64,000 nucleotides of DNA from Prosthecobacter sp. (GTDB lineage: Bacteria > Verrucomicrobiota > Verrucomicrobiia > Verrucomicrobiales > Verrucomicrobiaceae). Where the stretch lies: positions 62,001 through 126,000 of the forward strand of contig JAFMIR010000003.1 in the NCBI GenBank assembly GCA_017853885.1, given 5' to 3'. A program made the position numbers and the translations under genes. Of this stretch, positions 26,914 through 35,026 are shown piece after piece. Numbering within the stretch: position 1 is the first letter of the stretch; each line of letters opens with the position of its first letter. The notes under the pieces were generated by a model. That model saw only the letters and a program-made list of their open reading frames with translations. It was not told where the DNA came from and searched no databases.

Positions 26914-27922
26914 CGCGGGATTCAAAGTGAGTGGGTTTACTGAGGGAGGCGCCGCCGCGCTGGATCCAGTCGGCGGTCCACTCGATGAGGTCGGTTTCGC
27001 TGACGAAGGGCTGACCGAGGGAGATGACGGAGCGCGTGGCATTGCTCAGCAGCGCGTCTTTGGCCTCGGTGCCGGTGATGTGTGGGGTTTTGCCGAAGAG
27101 TTTGCCAAAGTGCTGAGCGGTCTCGCGCACGGAGAGAGTGCGGGTGCCGGTGATGTTGAAGGCGGTGGCTGGTGAGGAGGCGTGGGCGAGCGTGAGGAGG
27201 GAGAGCGCGTTCGCATCGCCCTGCCAGATGGTGTTGAAGTAGCCCATCGTCACATCGACAGGCTCCCCGGCCCACACTTTACGGGCGATATCGACGAGCA
27301 CGCCGTAGCGCAGGTCGCAGGCGTAATTCAGACGGATGAGCGAGACGGGCGTGCCACGCACGTGGCTAAAATGTTCGAAGATACGCTCGCGGCCGAGGCA
27401 ACTCATGGCGTATTCGCCGGCGGGGTTCAGTGTGTCTTCTTCGCGGCTGCCACCATTCTCGACAGGGGTGAGACCATACACGTTGCCGGTTGAGAAGGCG
27501 ACGATGCGGCTGCGGCTGTAGTGCTCGCACACGATGCCGGGCAGCCACGCATTCATAGCCCAAGTGAGCGATTCATTGCCCGTGGCACCGAATTTCATGC
27601 CCGCCATGTAGATGACGTTCTCCGCTGCCGGGAGATCGGCGTCGGCACTCGTATCCAGCAGATCTCTTGCAAGGGTTTCGATGCCATACGCGCTGAACTC
27701 TTTTTGACTGCCGGGTAAACTAAAGCGCGACACAGCGATGACACGTCGCGGCGTGTCGGCATCATCGCTGGCGCGTTTGATCAAGCGGGTAAGCGAAGGT
27801 CCCATTTTCCCCGCCGCACCGAGCACGACAAAGTCACCTGGAATTTGCTTCATCAGTTCGATCACTGCCGGTGTGGGGCGTGACAGGCGCTCTTCGAGGT
27901 CTGGGAGATCTTGCGGGGACAT
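26900..27922 (-). CDS. NAD-dependent epimerase/dehydratase (SDR) paired with the DHDPS-like gene
   Basis: A 340-residue extended SDR with the nucleotide motif GAAGKMG (35-41) and the STGNVYG strand (144-150). The catalytic tyrosine is Y171, but the lysine four residues on is cysteine (YAMSC), so normal YxxxK chemistry may be lost or altered. It is encoded just upstream of a DHDPS-like lyase with a 14-nt overlap, suggesting successive steps on a sugar or sugar acid. The start ATG has no Shine-Dalgarno. Confidence 0.82.
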   Translation of the reverse strand: MSPQDLPDLEERLSRPTPAVIELMKQIPGDFVVLGAAGKMGPSLTRLIKRASDDADTPRRVIAVSRFSLPGSQKEFSAYGIETLARDLLDTSADADLPAAENVIYMAGMKFGATGNESLTWAMNAWLPGIVCEHYSRSRIVAFSTGNVYGLTPVENGGSREEDTLNPAGEYAMSCLGRERIFEHFSHVRGTPVSLIRLNYACDLRYGVLVDIARKVWAGEPVDVTMGYFNTIWQGDANALSLLTLAHASSPATAFNITGTRTLSVRETAQHFGKLFGKTPHITGTEAKDALLSNATRSVISLGQPFVSETDLIEWTADWIQRGGASLSKPTHFESRDGRF

Positions 27923-27978
27923 GAATCCAAAAGCCTTTCTGTTGTTTTAGCGCATCCGATGATTGGCGAAAAGGGGGC

Positions 27979-28497
27979 TCATCTCTTAGGTAGCCCTGGA
28001 GGCACCGGCAAAACGAGCTGATAGAGGGCGAGATCAAGCCAGCGGCCGAATTTGTAGCCAGCGTGGCGAATGTGGCCGCAGGCTTCAAAGCCGGCTTTGG
28101 CATGCAGGGCAATGCTGCTAACGTTGTCGGCATCAATGACGCCGATCATCATGTGGTAGCCCTGCTGCGTGGCACGTGCGATGAGGCGGCGCAGCATCTC
28201 TTTTCCGAGGCCGAGACCTCGAAAACGCACATCGAGGTAGATCGAATGCTCCACGCTGTATTGATAGGCCGCATGCGGACGGAAGGGGCCGTAGCTGCCA
28301 AAACCCACCAGCTTGCCATTTTCTTCCACCACCCCGATGACGGGCAGGTTCTTATCCTGCTTCGCGGCCCACCAATTTTCCATGACCTCAGGCGAGCGCG
28401 GCTCGTAGTCATAGAGCGCGGTCGAGTTTACGATGGCCTCGTTGAAGATGGCGCGGATCGCCTCGAGGTGTTCGTGCGTACAATCAATCCATGTCAT
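27979..28497 (-). CDS. GNAT N-acetyltransferase (phosphinothricin acetyltransferase-like)
   Basis: A 172-residue GNAT-fold acetyl-CoA transferase similar to Pat/YncA proteins: the start IDCTHEHLEAIRAIFNEAI, the substrate loop ENWWAAK, and the acetyl-CoA-binding LDVRFRGLGLGKEMLRRL (Q/RxxGxG/A type). The family acetylates phosphinothricin, methionine sulfone/sulfoximine or similar amino acids. The longer reading from 28578 crosses a terminator hairpin, so ATG 28497 is chosen. Confidence 0.85.
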   Translation of the reverse strand: MTWIDCTHEHLEAIRAIFNEAIVNSTALYDYEPRSPEVMENWWAAKQDKNLPVIGVVEENGKLVGFGSYGPFRPHAAYQYSVEHSIYLDVRFRGLGLGKEMLRRLIARATQQGYHMMIGVIDADNVSSIALHAKAGFEACGHIRHAGYKFGRWLDLALYQLVLPVPPGLPKR

Positions 28498-28542
28498 GTG
28501 GTGAAGGTGGAGCGCAGTTGGGGAAAGGAAAGCTGCCATGAA

Positions 28543-28574
28543 AAACCCCGCCCGCCTCACGACGAACGGGGTTT
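28543..28574 (-). terminator. Intrinsic terminator after the DUF5069 gene (minus strand)
   Basis: AAACCCCG and CGGGGTTT arms (28567-28574 and 28543-28550) form an 8-bp hairpin with a 16-nt loop. On the minus strand it is followed by a T-run. It lies 20 nt past the stop of the DUF5069 gene at 28595. Confidence 0.75.
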
Positions 28575-28594
28575 CCAAATCAGACGGCCTAGGC

Positions 28595-29038
28595 TTATGC
28601 CTTGATCTCGGCCGTCCAGAAGGTGTTCCAGTCGTCGAGATTGTTTAGGTCCACCGCACCGGGGTTCACGCTGCCGTCGTCGGCGAGGCCGCAGGCGTCG
28701 AGGATGCCTTTGCGCACGTCATCACCATGGATGTAGCCGCGGATGGCGGCATTGTGCTTGTAGATGTCACCCTTGGTGAGCTTTACGCCCGGGTAGGAGC
28801 GCACCCAAGCTTCGAGCTGCGTGTAGCTGGGCTTTGTGGCGATGAATTCGAGAAACTTGGCTTCGTCGATGCCAAGCGCGGCGAGCGTCATGCCGTCATA
28901 GCCCTTGCCGCAGCCGGGATAGTCGGGATGCAGTTTGCCTGCAGCGGCCAAGGAAGCTTTCTGCCAGAGCCGCGGGAGATGCAGCACGCCAAGGGGACCG
29001 GCCACGCCGGAACTGATCAGAGGAACGATTTGAGACAT
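28595..29038 (-). CDS. DUF5069 domain-containing protein, copy 1
   Basis: A 147-residue cytoplasmic protein. PLGVLHLPRLWQKASLAAAG and GYDGMTLAALGIDEAKFLEF match the DUF5069 pattern, and PSYTQLEAWV corresponds to the 'teeVL.W' segment. The family is common in Verrucomicrobia and Planctomycetes, with unknown function. The frame reaches 29320, but ATG 29038 starts the conserved part. A second member lies at 55704-56135. It is divergent from the PVC cytochrome gene (127 nt apart). Confidence 0.8.
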   Translation of the reverse strand: MSQIVPLISSGVAGPLGVLHLPRLWQKASLAAAGKLHPDYPGCGKGYDGMTLAALGIDEAKFLEFIATKPSYTQLEAWVRSYPGVKLTKGDIYKHNAAIRGYIHGDDVRKGILDACGLADDGSVNPGAVDLNNLDDWNTFWTAEIKA

Positions 29039-29165
29039 GAGAGAATATGGGGTTGGAGTTTTGTGAATCGAATTCGCCGTGGCGAACGAAGCGTGACTTT
29101 GACGAGTCCGCTCTGACACGGCAAGAACAAACGCTTCCATCCTATTCTCTCGATCCCCCGATTTC

Positions 29166-32100
29166 ATGAAAAAACCCATGCTTATCGCCTTCACGGCGTT
29201 GTTGGCTCTGCCTTGCGCCGCTGCAGAGAAAAAAGCCGTCGCCAAGCCAACGCCACAGCCCGTCCTTGAACTGCGCAAATGGTCTGGCGACCTCAATGTG
29301 CCTGATCCGGTCGCTGTCACGACGGATGAAAAAGGCCACGTCTATGTCGCCGCCACCACAAGGCGCAAAGTGGCGGATCTCGACATCCGCGAACACTCGA
29401 TGTGGATTCCCGATGATGTCTCCTTGACTAGCGTGGAGGAAAAAGAGGCCTTCCTGAAGCGCGAACTCGCGCCGGGCAAGCTGCGCCTGCCGCGCGGCGG
29501 GCTCAAAGATCACAATAAAGACGGTTCCATCGACTGGAAGGACCTCACCGTGCACAGCGAGTGCATCTACCAGCTCCGCGATACCGATGGCGATGGCGCC
29601 GCCGACAAGATGACCACCTTCGCCGAAGGCTTCAACAGCGTCGTCACCGGCATCGCCGCAGGCATCTTGTGTCACGACGGCTGGGTTTACGTCACCGTCG
29701 CGCCGGATCTCGTGCGCCTGCGTGATACAAACGACGACGGCGTTGCTGACGAGCGCGAAGTCGTCGCGCATGGCTTTGGTATGCACATCGCGTATGCCGG
29801 GCATGACATGCACGGACTGCGCATCGGCCCGGACGGCCGCATTTATTGGAGTATTGGGGACAAAGGCGTCAACGTGACGAGCAGGGAAGGCGTGAAGTGG
29901 TTTTACCCGCACGAGGGTTGCGTCATGCGCTGCGAGCCGGACGGCAGCGGCTTTGAGGTCTTCGCGCATGGTCTCCGAAACATTCAGGAGGTCGCCTTCG
30001 ACGACTTCGGCAATCTTTTCGGCGTGGACAACGATGCTGACCTCCCAGGCGAAAAAGAACGCCTCGTGTATATCACGGAGCGCAGCGACTCTGGCTGGCG
30101 CTTCGGCCATCAGTATCAAAAAGAGCGCAGCCGTTGGGTGATGGAGGGCCTGTGGAAGCCTGCCCACCCCAGTCAGCCGCTTTTCATCACGCCGCCTCTG
30201 CAAAACTACTCGAACGGCCCGGCTGGCTTCGTGCACGAGCCCGGCACCGCGCTCGGCACTTCGCTGCGCGGCCATTTCATTCTCGATCAATTCCCCAGCG
30301 GCACGATGACCGCGCTTCAACTCGCTCCGAGCGGCGCGTCCTTCGTCATGAAAAACGAGCGCGTCATCCACAGTGGCCTCATGGGCATCGGTCTGTGTTT
30401 CGCCAACAATGGTGGTCTCCTCATCGCCGATTGGAGCGGCGGTTACCCGCTCGATCAAGCCGGTCACATCTGGCTCGCCGACGATCGCACCAGCCAAAAC
30501 AGCACCGAGCGTCAAGAAACCGCCAAACTGCTCTCCGCGGACTTGAATGCCTCACATCTCGCGCATCGCGATCAACGTGTGCGTCTTCGCGCCCAGTTCC
30601 AACTCGTCAAAAACAACGACTTTAAAACCCTCGAAGCCATCGCCACGGATAAAAAAGCCAATCAACTCGCCCGCATCCACGCCATCTGGGGCCTCGGCCA
30701 AGGTCTGCGCTTTCAAACCCTTTGGGGGAAGCCCATGGGGCCGCTCGCCCCAAAGCTTGAAGCTGCTACATTGACAAAACTCCTCACCGACTCCGATCCC
30801 GAGATCCTCACCCAAACCGCCAAAACCCTAGGCGACGGCACCACCAGTGATCCCGCGCTCATTTCACTCCTCACGCATCCCGCATCCCGTGTCCGCTTCC
30901 ATGTTGCCATCGCCCTCGGCAAACTCAAAGACCCTGCTGCGACACCGAAGCTACTCCAACTCGCCGCCAAGGAGTCCAACGATCCCTTCATGCGCCACGC
31001 TATTGTGACCGGCCTTGCGGGTTGCGCCGATGCGAAGGCACTCGTGAAGGACAAAAGCCTCTGCAGTCTCCTCGCACTTGCCCGGCAGCGTTCGCCGAAA
31101 GTCGCCGAGTTTCTCACCCAATTTCCCGACGAAGCCGAACGAGCCATTCACGACGATGACGGCATCCCTCAGGCGCTTCCTGCGCTCACCACGCGACTCT
31201 CGCGGCGCGGACTGAACGCTTGTTTGCGCCTCGGCATCGCCGAACCGCTCATCCAGGCCGCTTTGAAGCCCTCCGCACTCCAAAGCGAGGCCCTTGACCT
31301 TTTGCTCGTCTTCACGAATCCACCGCGACTCGACCGCATCGACGGCCACGTGCATGAAATCGCCCCGCGCGATGCCAAAGCTTTCGCCGCGCTCGTGCAA
31401 TCGCGCCTCGACTCGCTGCTCGAGCTCACCGATGGCCAGCTCAAGGTCAAAGCCGTCGAATTGCTCATGCAGCTCCAGCTTCGCGTCGAGCCCGCCGTGC
31501 TCCAAAGCATCGTCGCTGATCAAACTGCTCGCGCCAGTCTCCGCGCTGGCGCGTTGAAAATGCTCGCCAGCACTGGTGACTTCGGTCCGTCGCTCGATCT
31601 TGCCTTGGATAAAAAATCGCCCGCCGAACTCCGTCACGAAGCCCTCAAGCAGCTCTTCGCCCATCAACCCGAACGCGCCATCACCGCCGCCGCCACCGCT
31701 TTAAAGCAGGCTGACACAACCACCAAACAACTTACCCTCTCATTACTTGCGAATTCGAAAGACGACACTGTCATCACTGAGTGGCTTGACCTCCTCGCGC
31801 GAAACAAGGCCCCGGCCTCTATCCAGTTGGATATTCTCGAAGCCGCCGCCACACGCGAAAGCCTCAAGCCAAAGCTCGCCGCCCTTCAAACCCAAAACAC
31901 GGAACTCCTCGAAGGTGGCGACATCACCCGCGGCCGCGACATCGCCATCAATCACCTTGGTGCCAACTGCATCGCCTGCCACACCATCGAAGCCAAAGAA
32001 GGCAGCCAGGTTGGTCCCAACTTGAAAACCATCGGATCAATGAAGGACCGCCAATACATCCTCGAAGCGCTGCTCAACCCGCTCGCCACCGTCGCGCCCG

Positions 32101-32345
32101 GTTATGGGCTCGTCACCCTCACTTTTAAAGACGGCAAAACCCTCTCCGCTGTTGTCGAAAAAGAAGATGCTCAATCCATCCGCCTCAAGTTGCCCGACGG
32201 AAAACTTCAATCGGTTCCGCTCCATCAAATCGCCTCTCGCACGCCGCCCCTCAGCGTTATGCCTCCAATGCTCGGCATCCTCACGAAAACGGAGATCCGC
32301 GATGTTGTGGCTTATCTGGCGAGTTTGAAGGCAAAGAAGAAGTGA
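29166..32345 (+). CDS. PVC-type haem-binding protein: beta-propeller, HEAT repeats, cytochrome c
   Basis: A 1059-residue exported protein, signal peptide about 1-20. The N-terminal half is a propeller (NHL/GSDH-like: NVPDPVAVTTDEKGHVYVA; GLRIGPDGRIYWSIGD) containing three calcium-loop-like motifs, DHNKDGSID, DTDGDGAAD and DTNDDGVAD. The middle (about 460-900) is a HEAT-repeat solenoid. The end carries one cytochrome c with CIACH (C935, C938, H939) and a distal methionine candidate in VMPPMLG. This architecture is expanded in PVC bacteria and is probably a periplasmic electron-transfer dehydrogenase with unknown substrate. Confidence 0.92.
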   Translation: MKKPMLIAFTALLALPCAAAEKKAVAKPTPQPVLELRKWSGDLNVPDPVAVTTDEKGHVYVAATTRRKVADLDIREHSMWIPDDVSLTSVEEKEAFLKRELAPGKLRLPRGGLKDHNKDGSIDWKDLTVHSECIYQLRDTDGDGAADKMTTFAEGFNSVVTGIAAGILCHDGWVYVTVAPDLVRLRDTNDDGVADEREVVAHGFGMHIAYAGHDMHGLRIGPDGRIYWSIGDKGVNVTSREGVKWFYPHEGCVMRCEPDGSGFEVFAHGLRNIQEVAFDDFGNLFGVDNDADLPGEKERLVYITERSDSGWRFGHQYQKERSRWVMEGLWKPAHPSQPLFITPPLQNYSNGPAGFVHEPGTALGTSLRGHFILDQFPSGTMTALQLAPSGASFVMKNERVIHSGLMGIGLCFANNGGLLIADWSGGYPLDQAGHIWLADDRTSQNSTERQETAKLLSADLNASHLAHRDQRVRLRAQFQLVKNNDFKTLEAIATDKKANQLARIHAIWGLGQGLRFQTLWGKPMGPLAPKLEAATLTKLLTDSDPEILTQTAKTLGDGTTSDPALISLLTHPASRVRFHVAIALGKLKDPAATPKLLQLAAKESNDPFMRHAIVTGLAGCADAKALVKDKSLCSLLALARQRSPKVAEFLTQFPDEAERAIHDDDGIPQALPALTTRLSRRGLNACLRLGIAEPLIQAALKPSALQSEALDLLLVFTNPPRLDRIDGHVHEIAPRDAKAFAALVQSRLDSLLELTDGQLKVKAVELLMQLQLRVEPAVLQSIVADQTARASLRAGALKMLASTGDFGPSLDLALDKKSPAELRHEALKQLFAHQPERAITAAATALKQADTTTKQLTLSLLANSKDDTVITEWLDLLARNKAPASIQLDILEAAATRESLKPKLAALQTQNTELLEGGDITRGRDIAINHLGANCIACHTIEAKEGSQVGPNLKTIGSMKDRQYILEALLNPLATVAPGYGLVTLTFKDGKTLSAVVEKEDAQSIRLKLPDGKLQSVPLHQIASRTPPLSVMPPMLGILTKTEIRDVVAYLASLKAKKK

Positions 32346-32452
32346 AAAAGAATCCGTTTTTGCTCTTCGCCGCGCAATGCGCTGGAGCTTTCCAAGTCAC
32401 TGTGCCGATCTAGGGTTGAATATGGACCTGAAACACGAAACATTGTCACCTC

Positions 32453-32617
32453 ATGCACATCTTGCTGCTCAAAGACCAGCTCAAGCTCAAAAACGGGCTT
32501 GAAGAGAAGGGCATTGTGGAGGTTTGCATTCAGCGCTTGCAGGCGAAGGTCGACAATGACCATAACAAGAAATTCATCCGCACCCAGAGTGGGAGGCGTC
32601 TACGACCTTGGCAGTGA
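32453..32617 (+). CDS. Hypothetical 54-residue ORF abutting folC
   Basis: ATG 32453 to TGA 32617 encodes 54 residues, helical and basic (KDQLKLKNGLEEKGIVEVC; QRLQAKVDNDHNKKFIRTQ). Its stop codon is directly followed by the folC ATG, an arrangement that would allow coupling. No family is recognised and it could be chance. Nothing else is visible in the 272-nt gap between 32345 and 32618. Confidence 0.3.
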   Translation: MHILLLKDQLKLKNGLEEKGIVEVCIQRLQAKVDNDHNKKFIRTQSGRRLRPWQ

Positions 32618-33838
32618 ATGAAGATCGCTCCCTCGATTCAACCACAGCTCGACTGGCTGTACACCACGCAGCTTTTTGGCATCAAGCTGGGACTGGACAA
32701 TATCCATAAATTGTTGGGTGAGCTTGGCTTGCCACGCGCAAACATGAAGTTCATCCATGTGGCCGGCACCAATGGAAAAGGCAGCACCTGTGCCTTTCTT
32801 CATTCCATCCTGAAACAAGCAGGTATCAACGCTGGATTGTTTACCTCGCCGCATCTGGTTCACTTTGGTGAGCGGATTCGGGATGCGGAGCGTATGATCT
32901 CGCCCGATGAGATCGAGGAAGGCATCGCCCGTCTGCGCGACCGGGTGTGCGGTTGGGATCCGCATCCGACGTTCTTCGAATTGGCCTTCGCTCTTGCGCT
33001 GGATTGGTTTGCACGGCGCGGTCTTGAATGGATTGTGCTGGAAACGGGCCTTGGCGGCCGCTTGGATGCCACGAATGCCATTACGCCCGTTGTCAGCGTC
33101 ATCACGCCCATTGGCTGGGATCATATGCAAATCCTCGGCGACACGCTCGCGAAAATCGCCTCTGAAAAAGCCGGCATCATCAAGCCTAGCGTGCCCTTCA
33201 TTACTCAAACGCAGGATCAGGAGGCCTTGGATGTCCTATTGGAAACGGCCCGCAAAAAGACCGCACCCCTTACGCTCGTCACGGAACCCTGTGAGTTACC
33301 GCTAGGTCTCTCTGGCCCACATCAACGCTGGAATGCTGCGCTTGCCCTCGCGGCTCTTCGCGCTGCCGGGTTGGATCTACCTCAAGACAGGCTTGAAGCG
33401 GGTTTGAAGCTTGTGGAGTGGCCCGCCCGGTTTCAGAGGCTTCGCGCGGATGTGATTCTCGATGGAGCCCATAACTTGGATGCGGCTCGCGTGCTGGCTC
33501 AAACTTGGCGTGAGCAGTTTCCGCTTCAAAAAGCCACGATCGTTTTCGGTGCTGTCGCCGGCAAAGACATCTCCGCGGTGCTTCACGAATTGGCTCCGCT
33601 GGCTGCAGCGTGGCATTTCACGCACTTCGACTCGCCGCGTGCCATGACCACAGAAGAACTCCAAAACATCCTCGGTGTTTCCGACGTGCCCGTGTTCCAT
33701 CATTCGAATCTCATCACGGCTCTCGATGCCACGCAAAACGCATCACCACGGCTCATCACAGGTTCGTTGTATCTCGCAGGCGAAGTTCTTGCCGCGTTCA
33801 GCCAGCAAGGTGCTGTCTACGAGCGAAGCTGGCAGTAA
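32618..33838 (+). CDS. folC: Bifunctional folylpolyglutamate / dihydrofolate synthase
   Basis: A 406-residue Mur-ligase-fold enzyme that adds glutamate to dihydropteroate and to folates using ATP. P-loop GTNGKGS is at 50-56; other family features are GLFTSPHLVHFGERI, the ETGLGGRLDATNA stretch and LDGAHNLDAAR near the C-terminal domain. The length is normal. It is convergent with the RNase-H-like gene. Confidence 0.95.
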   Translation: MKIAPSIQPQLDWLYTTQLFGIKLGLDNIHKLLGELGLPRANMKFIHVAGTNGKGSTCAFLHSILKQAGINAGLFTSPHLVHFGERIRDAERMISPDEIEEGIARLRDRVCGWDPHPTFFELAFALALDWFARRGLEWIVLETGLGGRLDATNAITPVVSVITPIGWDHMQILGDTLAKIASEKAGIIKPSVPFITQTQDQEALDVLLETARKKTAPLTLVTEPCELPLGLSGPHQRWNAALALAALRAAGLDLPQDRLEAGLKLVEWPARFQRLRADVILDGAHNLDAARVLAQTWREQFPLQKATIVFGAVAGKDISAVLHELAPLAAAWHFTHFDSPRAMTTEELQNILGVSDVPVFHHSNLITALDATQNASPRLITGSLYLAGEVLAAFSQQGAVYERSWQ

Positions 33839-33921
33839 GGAACATGGCAAAGGGTGCTCCGCAGTCATGGGGCCTGCGATCGCCACGCATTGGCATGCTC
33901 CGCCCAAGGGCAACTTCGAGG

Positions 33922-34464
33922 CTACCTCCAGTTCACCTTTACTTGCTGCTCGCGGCCATTGCGGTCATGGTATTTAACGTATCCGTGCTCCATCCCGAAT
34001 TCGTGGACGCATTTGGTCACTTTGACATCGTAGCAGCAGTACTCAGCGATCTTGGCTACTTGGCCCTGCTGCCACCATTTGAGAGCATCGAGACCATCGG
34101 CGGTCTTCCCTGTGCCAAGAGTGGCAGCAGCGACGGCATCGAGCTTAATGCGGTGGCCGAGGGCTTTTTCGAGATCAACGAGAAGGTCAAAGCTGTGAAG
34201 CTGGTCGCGGAAGTCAAAGAGGCTATGACCCATGAGCACTTCGTAGTCGAAGCCGATGTGGTTAAATCCGACTACGAGGTCCGCTCGGCGGAGTTGGTCG
34301 ATCAGCGCTTGGGCTTCCTCTTCTAAGTAGATGGCGTATTCACCTAGTTGGGTGCTGTACGTGCAAGCTACAGAGATGCCCATCTTATGCTTGTTGCCCC
34401 AGCCTCCGACGTCATTGGCCGTGCGTCGTGTTTCGAGGTCGAAATAGACGATGTCGCGTGCCAT
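33922..34464 (-). CDS. RNase H-like / DEDD-type exonuclease domain protein
   Basis: A 180-residue protein with the ribonuclease-H-like fold of YprB-type nucleases: D9 and E11 in VYFDLETRR, a second acidic motif in VGFNHIGFDYEVL and a third in YCCYDVKVT, matching DEDD 3'-5' exonuclease metal ligands. It has no attached helicase or polymerase domain. It lies 26 nt downstream of the IF-1 gene on the same strand. Nucleic acid preference is unknown. Confidence 0.75.
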   Translation of the reverse strand: MARDIVYFDLETRRTANDVGGWGNKHKMGISVACTYSTQLGEYAIYLEEEAQALIDQLRRADLVVGFNHIGFDYEVLMGHSLFDFRDQLHSFDLLVDLEKALGHRIKLDAVAAATLGTGKTADGLDALKWWQQGQVAKIAEYCCYDVKVTKCVHEFGMEHGYVKYHDRNGREQQVKVNWR

Positions 34465-34490
34465 GCGTCCGAATGTGTTGTTAGATCCAA

Positions 34491-34934
34491 TCAGCCAATT
34501 CGATACACGATGCGCGCCTTGTCCATGTCGTAGGGCGACATTTCGAGCTTCACGGCATCACCGATGACGAGGCGGATAAACTTTTTGCGCATTTTGCCGG
34601 AGATGTGGGCGAGCACTTCGTGGCCGTTGCGAAGCTTTACTTTGAACATCGTTCCTGCGAGCACGGCGGAGATGACTCCTTCCAGCTCGATGGCTTCCTC
34701 TTTCTGCTTCAGCTCGGGTTCCGGCTCCGGACGGCGTGGGGGAGGAGCATTGCGCGGCGGCAGGGAGGTGGGACGCTGCTGATTGCCGCCGACGATGCCA
34801 CGAGGAGGTCCGCTGCTCGAACGGGCCGGGCCATGGCCACCCACAATGCCGCGCGGCGGCCCGCTGCTGCGTCCAGGAGGACCAGAGCGGGAGTTTTGAT
34901 TCGAGGGGCCGCGATTCGGTGGGCGATTCTGCAT
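34491..34934 (-). CDS. infA: Translation initiation factor IF-1 with Pro/Gly/Arg-rich N-terminal extension
   Basis: A 147-residue protein. Residues 77-147 are a full IF-1 OB fold ([51 protein letters not shown]). Residues 1-76 are a low-complexity Pro/Gly/Arg extension containing a duplicated [11 protein letters not shown] element (about 23-33 and 40-50). Normal IF-1 is about 72 residues. There is no ATG, GTG or TTG in frame close to the core, so the extension seems to be translated. The tail resembles eukaryotic RGG or disordered RNA-binding segments and may bind RNA or the ribosome. A second, ordinary infA elsewhere in the genome cannot be ruled out. Confidence 0.88.
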   Translation of the reverse strand: MQNRPPNRGPSNQNSRSGPPGRSSGPPRGIVGGHGPARSSSGPPRGIVGGNQQRPTSLPPRNAPPPRRPEPEPELKQKEEAIELEGVISAVLAGTMFKVKLRNGHEVLAHISGKMRKKFIRLVIGDAVKLEMSPYDMDKARIVYRIG

Positions 34935-35026
34935 AGGATAAGGTTCGGGAGACTAGGACGGAAATCCTTTCTTGAGGATGTACCCTCAAACGACGATGAC
35001 AAGGCCGATTTCAGGCCTCACGGGGC

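Noticed and set aside
25930..26943. 337-codon plus-strand frame
   Set aside because: Opposite the DHDPS-like gene that has catalytic residues in place.
29142..30515. 457-codon minus-strand frame
   Set aside because: It is antisense to the propeller half of the PVC cytochrome, which has clear domains; high GC codon bias gives long open shadows here.
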